This document shows, piece after piece, positions 54,158-63,826 of a stretch of 64,000 bases of DNA. The notes beneath the pieces were generated by a model. The model was not told the origin of the DNA. It did no database searches and was given only the letters and a program-made list of their open reading frames with translations. Position 1 is the first letter of the stretch. Each line of letters opens with the position of its first letter. The stretch covers positions 86,720,899 to 86,784,898 of the forward strand of contig NC_073313.1 in assembly GCF_027595985.1 (NCBI RefSeq), given 5' to 3'. A program made the translations under genes and the position numbers. The DNA is from Sorex araneus (Eukaryota; Chordata; Mammalia; Eulipotyphla; Soricidae).

Positions 54158-54520
54158 ATATTACTACCAGAGAGGCATTCTCACCAAGGTGGAAGGGCAG
54201 AGGCTGGTGTACCAGTTTAAGGAGATGCCCAAGGATCTGGTGGTGATCGAGGATGAAGAGGAAACAAGTATGGCCCCAGAAGCCTCCCCAGCCACGCCCA
54301 CTGCCTCCACCAGCTCAGCCCGGCGGGGCTCCAAGACCAAAGCCAGCTCCCCGGTGGCCAAGAGCAGCCCCTCTTGGGAAAAGATGTCAGATCAGCAGGT
54401 TGGTCTCCGGCCATCTGCGAGTCTGGAATTGGAACTTTCTCCAGACAGTGAGATGCCCACTACCTCCACCGTGCTTGTCACTGCAGCCACCACCCAGGCC
54501 ACATTCACCAGAGCCATGAG
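54158..54520 (+). CDS. ELF4: ELF4 coding exon 7 (residues 262-383; end of the ETS domain)
   Basis: Acceptor GTCTCGCCAG, donor GTAAGA. It completes the ETS domain with [20 protein letters not shown] and [13 protein letters not shown] (to about residue 296). It then enters a Ser/Thr/Ala/Pro-rich region with a basic ARRGSKTKA patch and the [17 protein letters not shown] segment characteristic of ELF4. It ends two bases into codon 383. The intron before it contains several SINEs, including one (53926-54098) ending 60 bp upstream. Confidence 0.95.
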
Positions 54521-54639
54521 GTAAGAGAACCCAGGTCGATCGATCCCGGCACTCCCTCAGGTTGGTGGTCAGGGAGGGGGCACTTTCCCACTTCTGGCCC
54601 AACTCTGCTGTTTCCTGTGCCCTGGGTGGTCAGAGGGCC

Positions 54640-54715
54640 ACATGTTGGCAAAGTGACTTGCTTAAGGCCACACCCCAAAGGAAGGGTGAAGACGTTGTTT
54701 GATCTGGGCTGGGGG
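54640..54715 (-). mobile_element. MIR fragment
   Basis: GCAAAGTGACTTGCTTAAGGCCACACC is antisense MIR core; the flanks are eroded. Confidence 0.55.
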
Positions 54716-55065
54716 GTTGGAGTGGGGCCGGTTTCTGTCACCAACAGGAGTTCTTGTGATTACCCTATAGTGCTCCCCAAGTAAATACCAGGGGCTCCAC
54801 ACCTGGGCCCACCCCCAAGACTCCCCCACTCCAGAAAAGAACACCAGAAACATGTTACCAAGATGCCAGCTGCCTCTCTCAGGACCTCCAGGTGCACCCG
54901 GAAAGTTCTCCCTACTTCTCGTCCACACGAAGGTGCCTCTGATTTTCCTGGGAAAGGTGGGGCTTGGTCTGGGTTTCGTGCGTGGGCCTGTCACTCACCC
55001 GGCTGGTGCAGGCCACGAGGGCAAGCAGCAAGTGCAGCGGCATGGCACCCAGATGCCAAGCGAGA

Positions 55066-55230
55066 GCCAGCGCTGTAAGCACAGTGGGTAGGGTCCTTGC
55101 CTTGCACACAGCTAACCTGGGTTCAATCCCTGACACCCCCTGAGGTCCTCGAGACCCGCCAGGAGTGATCCCTGAGTGCAGAGCCAGCAGAAAATCCTGA
55201 GCACCGCCCATGTGGTCCAAGAACGAAACA
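55066..55230 (+). mobile_element. SOR-type SINE
   Basis: AGCGCTGTAAGCACAGTGGG head, GTGGTCCAAGAACGAAAC tail. It is the last SINE before the terminal exon. Confidence 0.9.
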
Positions 55231-55460
55231 AACCAGATGGCTGATCTCAGCTGTCTAGACTCCCCATTTTCTCAAGCTGGAAAACCAGATGATGAGTGGT
55301 TAGCCCGTGGGCTGCCAGGAAGATTGGCATACCACTGACCAGTCACTGCGCCGGTCATTGGCATGCCACCCCCACCTCCGCCCCTGAAAGCCACCCCCAG
55401 AAAGGAAACACCCTTCTCTGGCCTTAACCACCCCCTGTCCCCCTTCTCTGTTCTCCACAG

Positions 55461-56250
55461 CACCTCAGTGCCCAGCAACATCCACCTGGGCGTGGCCCCT
55501 GTGAGTTCCGGTCCGGGCCTGACCCTGCAGACCATCCCGCTGACCACGGTGCTGACCAGGGCGCCCCCTGTCGTCACTTCCACAGCCCCCCAGCTCGTGC
55601 TGCAGACTGTGCCATCCGGTGCCACTTTCAAGGACACTTTCACTTTGCAGGCGTCTTTCCCCCTGAATGCCACCTTCCAAGAGAGCCAGGTGGCAGCACG
55701 TGGGGCTCCGCTGATTCTAAGTGGCCTCCCCCAAATTCTGACCAGCCACCCGACCACCGTGGCCAACAGCTCGTCTGTGGGGGTCACCCCCACCAGGCCC
55801 AGCGTTCAGCCCCCCGGGACTGTCATTGCGGCCTTCATCAGGACTTGTGGCACCCCGGCGACGGTCCCTAGGGTCAAGGAGGGGCCTACCTCCTACGTGC
55901 AGGGCATGGTGACTGGGACCCCGGTGGAGGGTCTCCTGGTTCCAGAAGAAACCCTGAGAGAGCTCCTCAGAGAGCAGGCTCACTTCCAGCCAGCGTCTGC
56001 CCATGTGATGGCCCAGGCTTCCCACACTCCAAGCCTGGTGGGTACCCCAAATCTCTCTTCTCCCAACCATCCCACGGTTGGGCTAACCCCGGTGGCTGAA
56101 CTTGAGCTAGCTTCTGGCTCTGGGTCGCTGTTAATGACTGAGCCCAGTGTGGTCCCACCTGGGAGCCTGCTGACCCGAGCAGCGACGCCAGCTCCCCGCT
56201 CCCCGTTCAACCCCACTTCCCTCATTAAGAGGGATCCCCGCAGTCTGTAA
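55461..56250 (+). CDS. ELF4: ELF4 coding exon 8 (residues 383-645 and stop)
   Basis: Acceptor TTCTCCACAG; in-frame TAA at 56248-56250. Encodes the C-terminal activation region: [94 protein letters not shown] and a final NPTSLIK. It is rich in Ser, Thr and Pro with no folded domain. A decayed copy of its last 130 bp lies in the 3'UTR (57764-57893). Confidence 0.96.
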
Positions 56251-56329
56251 ATGGTGGGGCTGCCGGTGAGAAGTACCACGGCAAGATTGAGCAGCGTTTT
56301 CATATGGTGAAGACTCATAAAGCCTGACT

Positions 56330-56712
56330 TTCGTAGCAGCCTAGCTAGACTTGCACTTCACAGGGTTACTGCTATCTCAGATCTTGGTTCCTCTCTCCTA
56401 ACTTTGGATTTTATTCGGTTATGGCCATGTCAGATCTTGGTTCTGCTTGTCTAGCCTTGCATTTCAGTCTGTTATTGCCATCACGGATCTTGGTTCTACT
56501 CGTCTAGCCTTTCACTGCAGTCAGTTATTGATATCTTGGATCTTGGTTCTACTAGCTTAACTTTGCGTTTCAGTGAGTCGATATCTCAGATTTTGGTTCC
56601 TCTAGCCTAACCTAGCACTTGAGTCAGTTATGGCTATCTTAGATCTTGGTTCCTCTAAGCCTAACCTTGCATTTTAGTGGGTTATTGATATCTTAGAACT
56701 CTGTTCATCACC
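56330..56712 (+). repeat. 53-bp tandem repeat, about seven copies, in the 3'UTR
   Basis: The core ATCTTGGTTC (with variants) starts at 56381, 56434, 56487, 56540, 56590 and 56643, with a weaker copy near 56695: a spacing of 53, 53, 53, 50 and 53. Each unit also carries a CTAGCCTTGCATTTCAGT-like and a GTTATTGATATC-like part. Confidence 0.92.
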
Positions 56713-57439
56713 AGAGCCACGTTCTGCCATGCCCCCTAGTTTGAGTATTCCTGGCATCTGAGCCCGGCCTTTGAGAGCTAGAGGCGATGCCTTCTTGTGA
56801 GGCTTCCCCTTGCGATGGAGGGAGAAAGCGCTTGTGAAGTTTGCGGTTTGTGCAGACACTCGGTGGGAAGCGGCCTCTGGCCTGGACGGCTTCACCACCT
56901 CCGTTCCCTCCACAGGGAACTTACTATCCCATATGTGAATCTGTGTTTTTGTGTGTGGACTCGTGTTTTCTGTTTCTTGAGGAGGACAGGGGTAGGGGTT
57001 GCTGGGGTATGTCGCTGAGCCCATTGAAGAGATTGTTGTTTCAGGGACATTGCTTTTCTAGTTTCCTTTGTATGACCCAAGATTTGGTTTCTCAGAGATG
57101 CTGAAGGACATGTTGAAATTGCGCCCTCCCCCCCGCAAGTTGGAGAAATATCATAGAGTTAGAGCCAGTTCAGGGCAGGTAAGAGAGCTTTGGGGCTGCA
57201 TGTTTGGTGCGGGACACACAGCTCTCAGGGGCAAGGTGAAGGCTGGGTGGGACCAAAATGCAGAGAGAGGGAAGGGAGCACTTGGAGCCTTGACTGGCAC
57301 CAGCCACAGGGCCCAGGGGGAGGCGGGCTTCCTTGTTTGTGGCACAGCTTAGACATCAGCCTTCATGGCACTCTGCCCTTCCCCCACATCCTCCCCCCCT
57401 TGATTATTTTCATAGCTTTGGCCAACCCACCCACTCCCT

Positions 57440-57670
57440 TGAGGCCTGCAGCATACCCCCTTCTGCAGCCTGTGCCCCCACCTCAGCCAAGTTCCTCCGG
57501 TGTATCTGCTTCCTGCCTGGGATGTCCTCGGCTAGCCACTTGGCTCAAATGCTTCTCCAAGTGGCTCTTCTTTCTTTCTCCTCATTACCGCCCCGCCACC
57601 GCCATCCCCCCACCCGCCTTGTTCACACCCAGTGCCCAACCCAGAACGGAGCCTTCTCTGACTGCGCACC
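57440..57670 (+). mobile_element. L2 fragment, 5' portion
   Basis: CCTGGGATGTCC, CTCAAATGCTTCTCC and GGAGCCTTCTCTGAC occur in L2 order. The next L2 segment in that order is at 59430. Confidence 0.55.
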
Positions 57671-57763
57671 TGTCCAAGGATGCACAGTCAGCCATCTCCA
57701 GCACTTGGGCCAAAGGTGCCTTTTTTTCTAATGAAAAGCCATTCACCGTGACCAGTTCCTGAT

Positions 57764-57893
57764 GGTGGGTCACTGGTAATGACTGAGCCCCGTGTGGGTC
57801 CATCCAGGAGCCTGTTGACCAGACCAACAGCCTCAGTTCCCTTCTCCCCAGGCAACCCCACTTCCCTCATTGAGAGGGAGCCCAGTAACCTCT
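57764..57893 (+). pseudogene. Decayed copy of the ELF4 C-terminal coding sequence
   Basis: It aligns without gaps to 56119-56248: shared blocks include GTAATGACTGAGCCC/TTAATGACTGAGCCC, AGGAGCCTGTTGACC/GGGAGCCTGCTGACC and AACCCCACTTCCCTCATT. In the copy's frame the conserved NPTSLI and SLLTR survive, followed by 16 further codons to TGA at 57926-57928. A stop upstream and a one-base shift relative to earlier weakly similar sequence mark it as non-functional. Confidence 0.85.
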
Positions 57894-59429
57894 GGAAGAA
57901 GGGCCACCTGTCAAACATTGGGCACTGAGGCATGGCCTGGCTTCGAGAAGGACAGTCCTGACCCTTCTCACCCCCATTCCCTAGAGCTCAGCACCTGGAG
58001 GTCCCTCACTTCTTCCTATTGACACTGAATGTCCCCCCCCCCTCACAGAGTGAGACACTACTTTCCTCTGCCACCCAAGCAACACCACGGCTATCTGCCC
58101 ACCCCTTCTTATCCATTCCTCGGACTCGTCTGTAGCTTTTCCCCTCTTAGTGGCAGAGCAGTCGCACCCAAAGAGCTTTTGCACCAAAAACGGATGTCTA
58201 TGAACTGGGCCACCATCTCCTGGACCTTCCAAGCTTGACCTTAGGGAGCCACTGACCCCTGGCCCACCCCCCTTCTGAAGCCCATCACAGTGTGCAAAGT
58301 CTCAGATGCTCCAGACCTTTCCCTACTGTTCATAGCATCTCCAGCCCACCTCTCCCGCCTCACCCTGGACACAGTCCCTATGTGCGACCCGTTTCCCTTT
58401 GTCCTTCGCTTGCTTGCACCTGTCAGGACACCACTTCTCCCTCTCTTGCAGTGCCCATAGGGGGTTACTCATTGCCTGCAGATTGGTGATTTTCCGAACT
58501 CGGACCCTCTGCTCTGGTCTGGTTGCTGAGCATGGAGATTTTTCTTTGTGGAGTCTTGAGACATAGCAGGAGTCCTACAGAAGGAGGGGGCTACGGCACT
58601 TTGGGGCTCACAGCAATCATTGAAGGTTTTTTTCCCCCCCTCACTTTACTCCCTGCCCCCAAGGATTTTGTACTTGGCAGCCCTCTCTTTCTGTTCCCTT
58701 CTCTTGCCACTAGTCTCTAGTCGTCTGCACTTTTGTTTGAGGGGACCCACACATTGTTTCCACCCATTCATCTCCCTTCCGGACTCTGCACACCTGGACC
58801 AGGCTCTGTTGAGTTGTGTTCAGCGGCCACATCAGCTACTGTTTGGTAACAAGTGAACAAAAGCCTGTGACATCTCCTCCATTGGATTTACAAAACTGTT
58901 ACTTAAATATAGCTTAAAATGGGGAGACAAATAGTTTCAGTCTAGGGGAGCAGGGTAGTGGACTGTGTTCTTCCACAGATGGGGCACACTACAGAATAGT
59001 GAGCATCAGCTAAGGTTACACGGTTACTATTGGAGCTGGTGGGACAAGGAGACCAAAAAGAGTAGAGGGACTTGACAACTCTGAACCCCTCTCTGCACTG
59101 GTGCTCACCACCCCAGGTGCCCCACTACTCACAGTCTGTCCATCCTGGCCTGGGTGCGCTCATGGTACCCTCACCCCTCTGCCCCAGTTTTAGCATCCAT
59201 GATTTGTTACTTCAAGCATCCTTTACCCCAAAAGAAACTTCCCTGTCCAGTTTCTTTCCTACTCAAAGTGTTAAACTGGCGAGTCTGGTAAACCGCTCTG
59301 AGATGGTGTGTCCCGAGGGTTAGAAGAACCTCGGGAGACGGGTTCAGTGTAATCTTGGAGACGGGTAGCAACATCCCTGCCTTGGCCGTGGTTTGATGGA
59401 GTCAAGAGGACTCGTCCTCAGCCCGCCAG

Positions 59430-59650
59430 CAATCGATCCATTGCTCCTTCCTCCGGCTGCCACAGCACTTTGCATATACCTCTGACTGTAGCACTTAGCA
59501 CACGGTAGCCCCCGAGCTGCCTGTTTGCTTCCCCTCCAGTAGACTGTGAGCTCCTCAAGGACAGGGACTGTGTGTTAGTCACTGATGTTGCCCCAGCGCC
59601 TGGCACACAGTCGGTGCTCAATAAATGTTTATTAAATAATGAGTGAGTCC
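59430..59650 (+). mobile_element. L2 3' end supplying the poly(A) signal
   Basis: GCCACAGCACTTTGCATATACC, TAGACTGTGAGCTCCTCAAGG, GACAGGGACTGTGTG and CGCCTGGCACACAG...GGTGCTCAATAAATGTTT are the L2 terminal sequence in order. Confidence 0.88.
59620..59650 (+). terminator. ELF4: ELF4 polyadenylation signal and cleavage region
   Basis: AATAAA at 59620-59625, a second A/T-rich ATTAAA at 59631-59636, and a GT-rich stretch (GAGTGAGTCCTGTGTTG) at 59641-59657. Confidence 0.75.
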
Positions 59651-59712
59651 TGTGTTGAATCAAAGGGATTTCAGCCCTCTACAGTGGCAAGACTGCAGGG
59701 AGAACTCAAAGG

Positions 59713-59820
59713 CCGGTGCACAGGCTTTGCAGGCTGGTTCGACCCCCAGCACCGCATGGTCCCCTGAGCACCACAGGAAGTGACTCCTCTAGTACTGAGC
59801 TGGGAATATCTCCTGGGCAT
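59713..59820 (+). mobile_element. SOR-like remnant
   Basis: GCTGGTTCGACCCCCAGCACC...CATGGTCCCCTGAGCACC. Confidence 0.65.
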
Positions 59821-60339
59821 CTTTGGAGGGGGCAAAGAAGTTGGGGGTCTGTAAAACTTGGAACCCCTCTTAGGATACTGCAGGCAATTGCTTCCTTTGC
59901 AGGTGCCGATGGCCAATCTCCTCCTCGGAAAAAACAGGCAACAAGGAGCCCAGGGCTGCTTTCTGCGGTCTTGCTTTCACTAGGAGCAATAGCTTTTCTA
60001 TTTTGGGGGGGAGGGCATCCTCCAACGTGGTACTTAGGGTCAGGGTATGAGAACCACTCCTACAAACCTTTTAATGCAAGGGCCTGAGGTTGTGGTGCCT
60101 TGCTGGCAAAAAATACCTGGACCACCAGGGCCACACCCACTATGCTGGGCAGCCCTGAGGGAGGGCAGGCAGTGCCCAGGATATAACCAAGGTCAAACCT
60201 CAATATCCCAACTTTATCTTTCTATATTGTCACCTCGGGGTGAGGCCAAGTATCAGCTGAAGTGTCAGGCACGGTGGGAAGGACAGGGAAATTTTTTCCA
60301 TGTTCGATCTTTATGACTCCATCACAAATTTTTTGTTGT
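59821..60339. other. Intergenic DNA
   Basis: Unique or very old repeats; no gene recognised. Confidence 0.5.
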
Positions 60340-60498
60340 TGGGCCAGAGTGCTAGAACAGCAGATAAGGCGTTTGCCTTGCCCAGGTTCTACCCTGGGCC
60401 TCCTATGTGGTCCCCCAAGCACTACCAGGAGTAATTCCTGAGTGCAGAGCCAGGAGTAGCCCCTGAGCACTGCTGCGTGTGGCCCCAAAAACCAAAAT
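60340..60498 (+). mobile_element. SOR-type SINE
   Basis: GGGCCAGAGTGCTAGAACAGC head. It forms an inverted pair with the next element. Confidence 0.9.
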
Positions 60499-60499
60499 T

Positions 60500-60665
60500 G
60501 TTTTTGAGCCACTTCCGGTGGTACTCAGGACTTGCTCCTGACTCTGAACTCAAGGATCACTCCTGAAAATGCTCAGGGGACCATATAAGATGCTGGGATT
60601 GAACCCAGCTCGGTTGGTTGTGTGCAAAGCAAGAGTCCTACCCACTGTACTTGTCGCTCTGGCCC
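60500..60665 (-). mobile_element. SOR-type SINE
   Basis: GAGCCACTTCCGGTGG to TTGTCGCTCTGGCCC, tail to tail with the preceding copy. Confidence 0.88.
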
Positions 60666-60691
60666 TCCATCACGAAATTTTAAGAGCTGGA

Positions 60692-60850
60692 GTGGCCCGG
60701 AAATATAGCACAGGAGGTAGAGCCCTCGCCTTGCACGTGGCAGCCCAGGTACCAAATAAGATCTGAGCACAGCCCGAGTGATCCCTGAGAATAGATCCAG
60801 GACAAAGGCCTGAGCACATCTGGGTGTGAGCGCCCTTCCTCCAAATAAAA
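60692..60850 (+). mobile_element. SOR-type SINE
   Basis: GGCCCGGAAATATAGCACAGG head; tail CCTCCAAATAAAAAA. Confidence 0.85.
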
Positions 60851-60854
60851 AATT

Positions 60855-60965
60855 TTGGGTCACACCCAGCGGTGCTCAGGGGACCATATGGGATGCTGGG
60901 AATCCAACCCGGGTCGGCCGCGTGCAAGGCAAACGCCCTACCCGCCGTGCTATCGCTCCAGTCCC
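60855..60965 (-). mobile_element. SOR-type SINE, internally deleted, inserted in a SINE tail
   Basis: CTCCAAATAAAA flanks both sides. It lacks the central TTACTCC...GGAATTACTCC segment. Confidence 0.92.
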
Positions 60966-61004
60966 CTCCAAATAAAATTTTTCAAAAGAGTTGTGTGTCT
61001 TTTG

Positions 61005-61860
61005 TTAAATGAGCGTGGTCATTCGCCTGCGTTCGTGATCAGGGACGCCAAGGGCAAAGCAAGCTGCCTCTGGGATCCTGGGCCCCGGCAGGCTGGACGT
61101 GGGGCGGGCGTCCAGTAGGTGGCGCTGCCGAGCCGTCGACGGCGAACGGGCGGCTCTAGGGAGCTGGGAAGGGAGGGGCGGTCGGGCGGGGCTCGTCACT
61201 CGGAGCAGAGGCGGCCGCTGCCGAACTGGTCCCGCGGCCCCTCAGCCCTGACTTTGCCCACCAAACGGTCCCTGCACAGCTCCGGGCCCCTGCCGCGTCT
61301 CCCACGGCTCCCGGAGCAGTGAACTTTCGCGGCGCTGCCGGCCTCAGCACTTTCCAAGGGGAACCGAGCCGTCCGCGAGCGCCCGCTCCCCGATTGGCCG
61401 GCCGCGCCCTGGCCCCGCCCCTGGCCCCGCCCCCGGCATCGGGGCCCGCAGGTGAGCGAGCGGCCCGCCCCGGGGCTGTGCGGGGCCGTGGGCGGCGGCA
61501 CCGGCCGGGCTCGCCCTGTGCCGCCGCCGCCTGCCTTCCGCTACATCTCCTCGTCCATCTCCACCTTGGAACCCAGCGCGATCCCGGCGCCCGCCACAGC
61601 CCGCGTCAGGGACCGCCCTCCCCGAGGGCCGGCGCTGGGCTGAGCTGGGGAGGGGCCCGCGGCGGAAGCCCCGGAGCTGTGACTGGCCGCCGGCCCCTCG
61701 CGTGGTGGGCGCCTACGGGCTGGGGCGGCGGCGGGGGGTGGCGGGGTGGGGACACGTGGAGGCCCAGCCGGCTCCGCTCCAGGGTCCAGAAGGTCACTGC
61801 AACCTAGCAGGCCGCCCTTGCGGTGTAACGAGAAAACGCCGGCTAGCTTCCCCATTCCAG
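61005..61860. promoter_or_regulatory. Second CpG island, gene unassigned
   Basis: CpG-rich, SINE-free, with GC boxes, an inverted CCAAT box (GATTGGCC, about 61393-61400) and a good plus-strand splice donor (GCAG|GTGAGC, 61451/61452). It has the look of a housekeeping-type promoter. No coding exon could be tied to it. Confidence 0.75.
61112..61125 (+). promoter_or_regulatory. CTCF core motif
   Basis: CCAGTAGGTGGCGC fits the CTCF core CCASYAGRKGGCRS at every position. It lies at the edge of the CpG island that separates ELF4 from whatever follows. Confidence 0.6.
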
Positions 61861-62624
61861 GGTCGACTACGGAATAGGCAGTTTACTGCCAGATCGCACC
61901 TCGAGTCCCGCCAGAGGGATAAGGGGCGATCGGATCAGATCGTCCTTTCTCTGTAACTATGAAACTCCAGCTGGGCTTCTCCTTCAACCCCCCACCCCCC
62001 GCCCAAGGTACATTCTTGTAGGAGCATCATTAGTCCTAGGGCTGTGATTTCAACACGGAGCGGTGCTTATTCGGGATGACTTCTTTTTTTTCCAGTCATG
62101 GGTAAGTGGAACCCCAGTTTGGCACATCAAGCTGTCTGGCTCCCTCAAGGTCAGCTCAGGTTGGTCCGTGGTGGGGCTGGCTCTGCCCCTTGGCCAGACG
62201 GAAAGGACCAGGGGATTACTGTAGGAGCGGTCACTGGTCCACTGCTCTCCAGAGCGGGATGCAGGTGTACTGTCACAACCATGGACTAAAGGTACAGGGA
62301 AAGGAACCTCAAAGCAAGACAACTCACTGCCCTGGCCTTTCTCCCCAGAAGGGATCCACCTCTCTCTCAAGAACCAGCCTGGTGCCTTTGGGGTCCTTGG
62401 AACTTTGACCACAGTATCTCCTCATGCTTGAATGCCCAGCCTGACAGCACTCCACCAGTCACCCCAACACCCTTTAGTTTTCAATCACCTTCATTTCTCT
62501 CCCTCCTCGCATCCGATCCTCACAATGCCCTTGTTGTTTTCAGTGCTGAAGCATCAAACCTGGGCCCCCTGCATGCCAGGCACAGCTATCTGACTCAACA
62601 GAATCGATCAAAACTACTGAGCCC
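61861..62624. other. Non-repeat DNA downstream of the CpG island
   Basis: Contains a strong acceptor (CTTCTTTTTTTTCCAG ending at 62095) followed within six bases by a perfect donor GTAAGT (62102-62107). No recognised protein. Confidence 0.4.
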
Positions 62625-62799
62625 GGGGGCTGGAGTGATAGCACAGCGGTAGAGCGTTTGCCTTGCACACGGCCAACCCGGGTTGGATTCCCAGCATCCC
62701 ATATGGTCCCCTGAGCACCGCCAGGAGTAATTCCTGAGTTGAGTCAGGAGTAACCCCTGTGCATCGCCAGGTGTGACCCAAAAACCAAAAAAAAAAAAA
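62625..62799 (+). mobile_element. SOR-type SINE with 12-bp target duplication
   Basis: AAACTACTGAGC at 62611-62622 recurs at 62801-62812. Near-consensus. Confidence 0.96.
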
Positions 62800-62813
62800 C
62801 AAACTACTGAGCT

Positions 62814-62962
62814 CAGGCTGAAGCGGTAGTATAGTAGGTAGGGCACTTGCCTTGCAAACCCGTATGTTTCTAAGCCTGCTAGGAGTGGTCCTGAGCACAG
62901 AGCCAGAAGTGCATCCTGAGCACTGCCTGGAGTGGCCCAAAACAACAAAACAAACACAAAAT
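62814..62962 (+). mobile_element. SOR-type SINE, internally deleted
   Basis: AGGCTGAAGCGGTAGTATAGTAGG head; AACAACAAAACAAAC tail. Confidence 0.88.
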
Positions 62963-63145
62963 AACCTACCAGGTTCATGTGTCCTCATGTACACATGGTA
63001 ATTCCCAAAGCAAGAATTCCTTACCCTCAAGGTTCATGATTCTCCTGCAAAGACTTGGCTGTCCACATCTCCAAGCCTTTGTTCAGATCTTCCCTCCGTT
63101 GGAGAATTCCTTGCTGCTACCCTAATTCCCTCCATCTCTCACTGG

Positions 63146-63300
63146 GAGGGGGGCATATTTGCCAGTGCTCAGGCTTACTCCTCACTCTGCACTCAGGGAT
63201 CATTCTCCTAGCCGGGCTCAGGGACTTCAGGAAGGGTGACAATCAAACTCCGTCTGCAGCGTGCAAAGCCAGCACCCTGTTCGCTGTAGTCTCTGGCCCC
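63146..63300 (-). mobile_element. SOR-type SINE, old
   Basis: GGGCATATTTGCCAGTGCTC to GTAGTCTCTGGCCCC. Confidence 0.82.
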
Positions 63301-63436
63301 GTATTTTTCTCTTTAGAAAAGCATCAGTGAGACTTCTCACCAGGGAGCCTTTTGGAAAGCACAGCTGCCTTTTCCCATCCTTGATGCCCACAGCCCCGGA
63401 CCTTACCTTGCGATTGACTTCATCATCTGTTGCTAT

Positions 63437-63605
63437 TTGTTTTGTGTGTTTGGGGGAGCCACACCCAGCAGTGCTCAGGGGCCATCCCTGGGCTCAGTGT
63501 TCCAGGGTAGCTCCTGGCAGTATGGGGGTGGGGAGTGGGGCATGTGGTGCGGGAGATAGAACCCAAACCACCCCCATTGCAGGCATATCCCTACTGCTGA
63601 GCCAG
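63437..63605 (-). mobile_element. SOR-type SINE, old
   Basis: GGGAGCCACACCCAGCAGTGC to CTACTGCTGAGCCAG, with a G-rich interruption. Confidence 0.82.
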
Positions 63606-63645
63606 ACTAGCCAGATTGGCTCCCACCCCTACCCCCACGTTTGAA

Positions 63646-63815
63646 TTTTGTTTTTTTGGGAGGTCACACCTGGCAGTGCTCCGGGCATCCTTCTGGCTCT
63701 GTGTGCAGAGATCACTCGTGGCAGTGTTTTGGGGGAACAACATGTGGTACCAGGGATTGCACCTGGGTAAACTGTGGGCAAGTAAGCACCCTTCCTGCTG
63801 TACTATGTGGCCCCC
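63646..63815 (-). mobile_element. SOR-type SINE
   Basis: GAGGTCACACCTGGCAG to TGTACTATGTGGCCCC. Confidence 0.88.
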
Positions 63816-63826
63816 ATGTTTGGAAT

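Larger units (their letters stand above)
56251..59645 (+). other. ELF4: ELF4 3'UTR
   Basis: Runs from the stop to the poly(A) signal with no SOR insertion in 3.4 kb, unlike every neighbouring interval of that size. This fits an exon under constraint. It contains a 53-bp tandem repeat, a decayed copy of the coding 3' end, L2 pieces and C/T-rich stretches. No other AATAAA was seen. Confidence 0.8.

Noticed and set aside
55363..55460. Extension of the last exon's frame upstream of the acceptor
   Set aside because: The frame is open by chance through the intron end. The TTCTCCACAG acceptor at 55460 and phase agreement with the previous exon fix the exon start at 55461.
56330..56712. 53-bp periodicity as a possible CRISPR array
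   Set aside because: The whole unit repeats, not a short repeat with unrelated spacers, and it lies in a mammalian 3'UTR.
62098..62289. 63-codon frame beginning MGKWNPSLAH downstream of the second CpG island
   Set aside because: No recognised family, and a perfect donor lies inside the first codons; not supportable as a protein gene.
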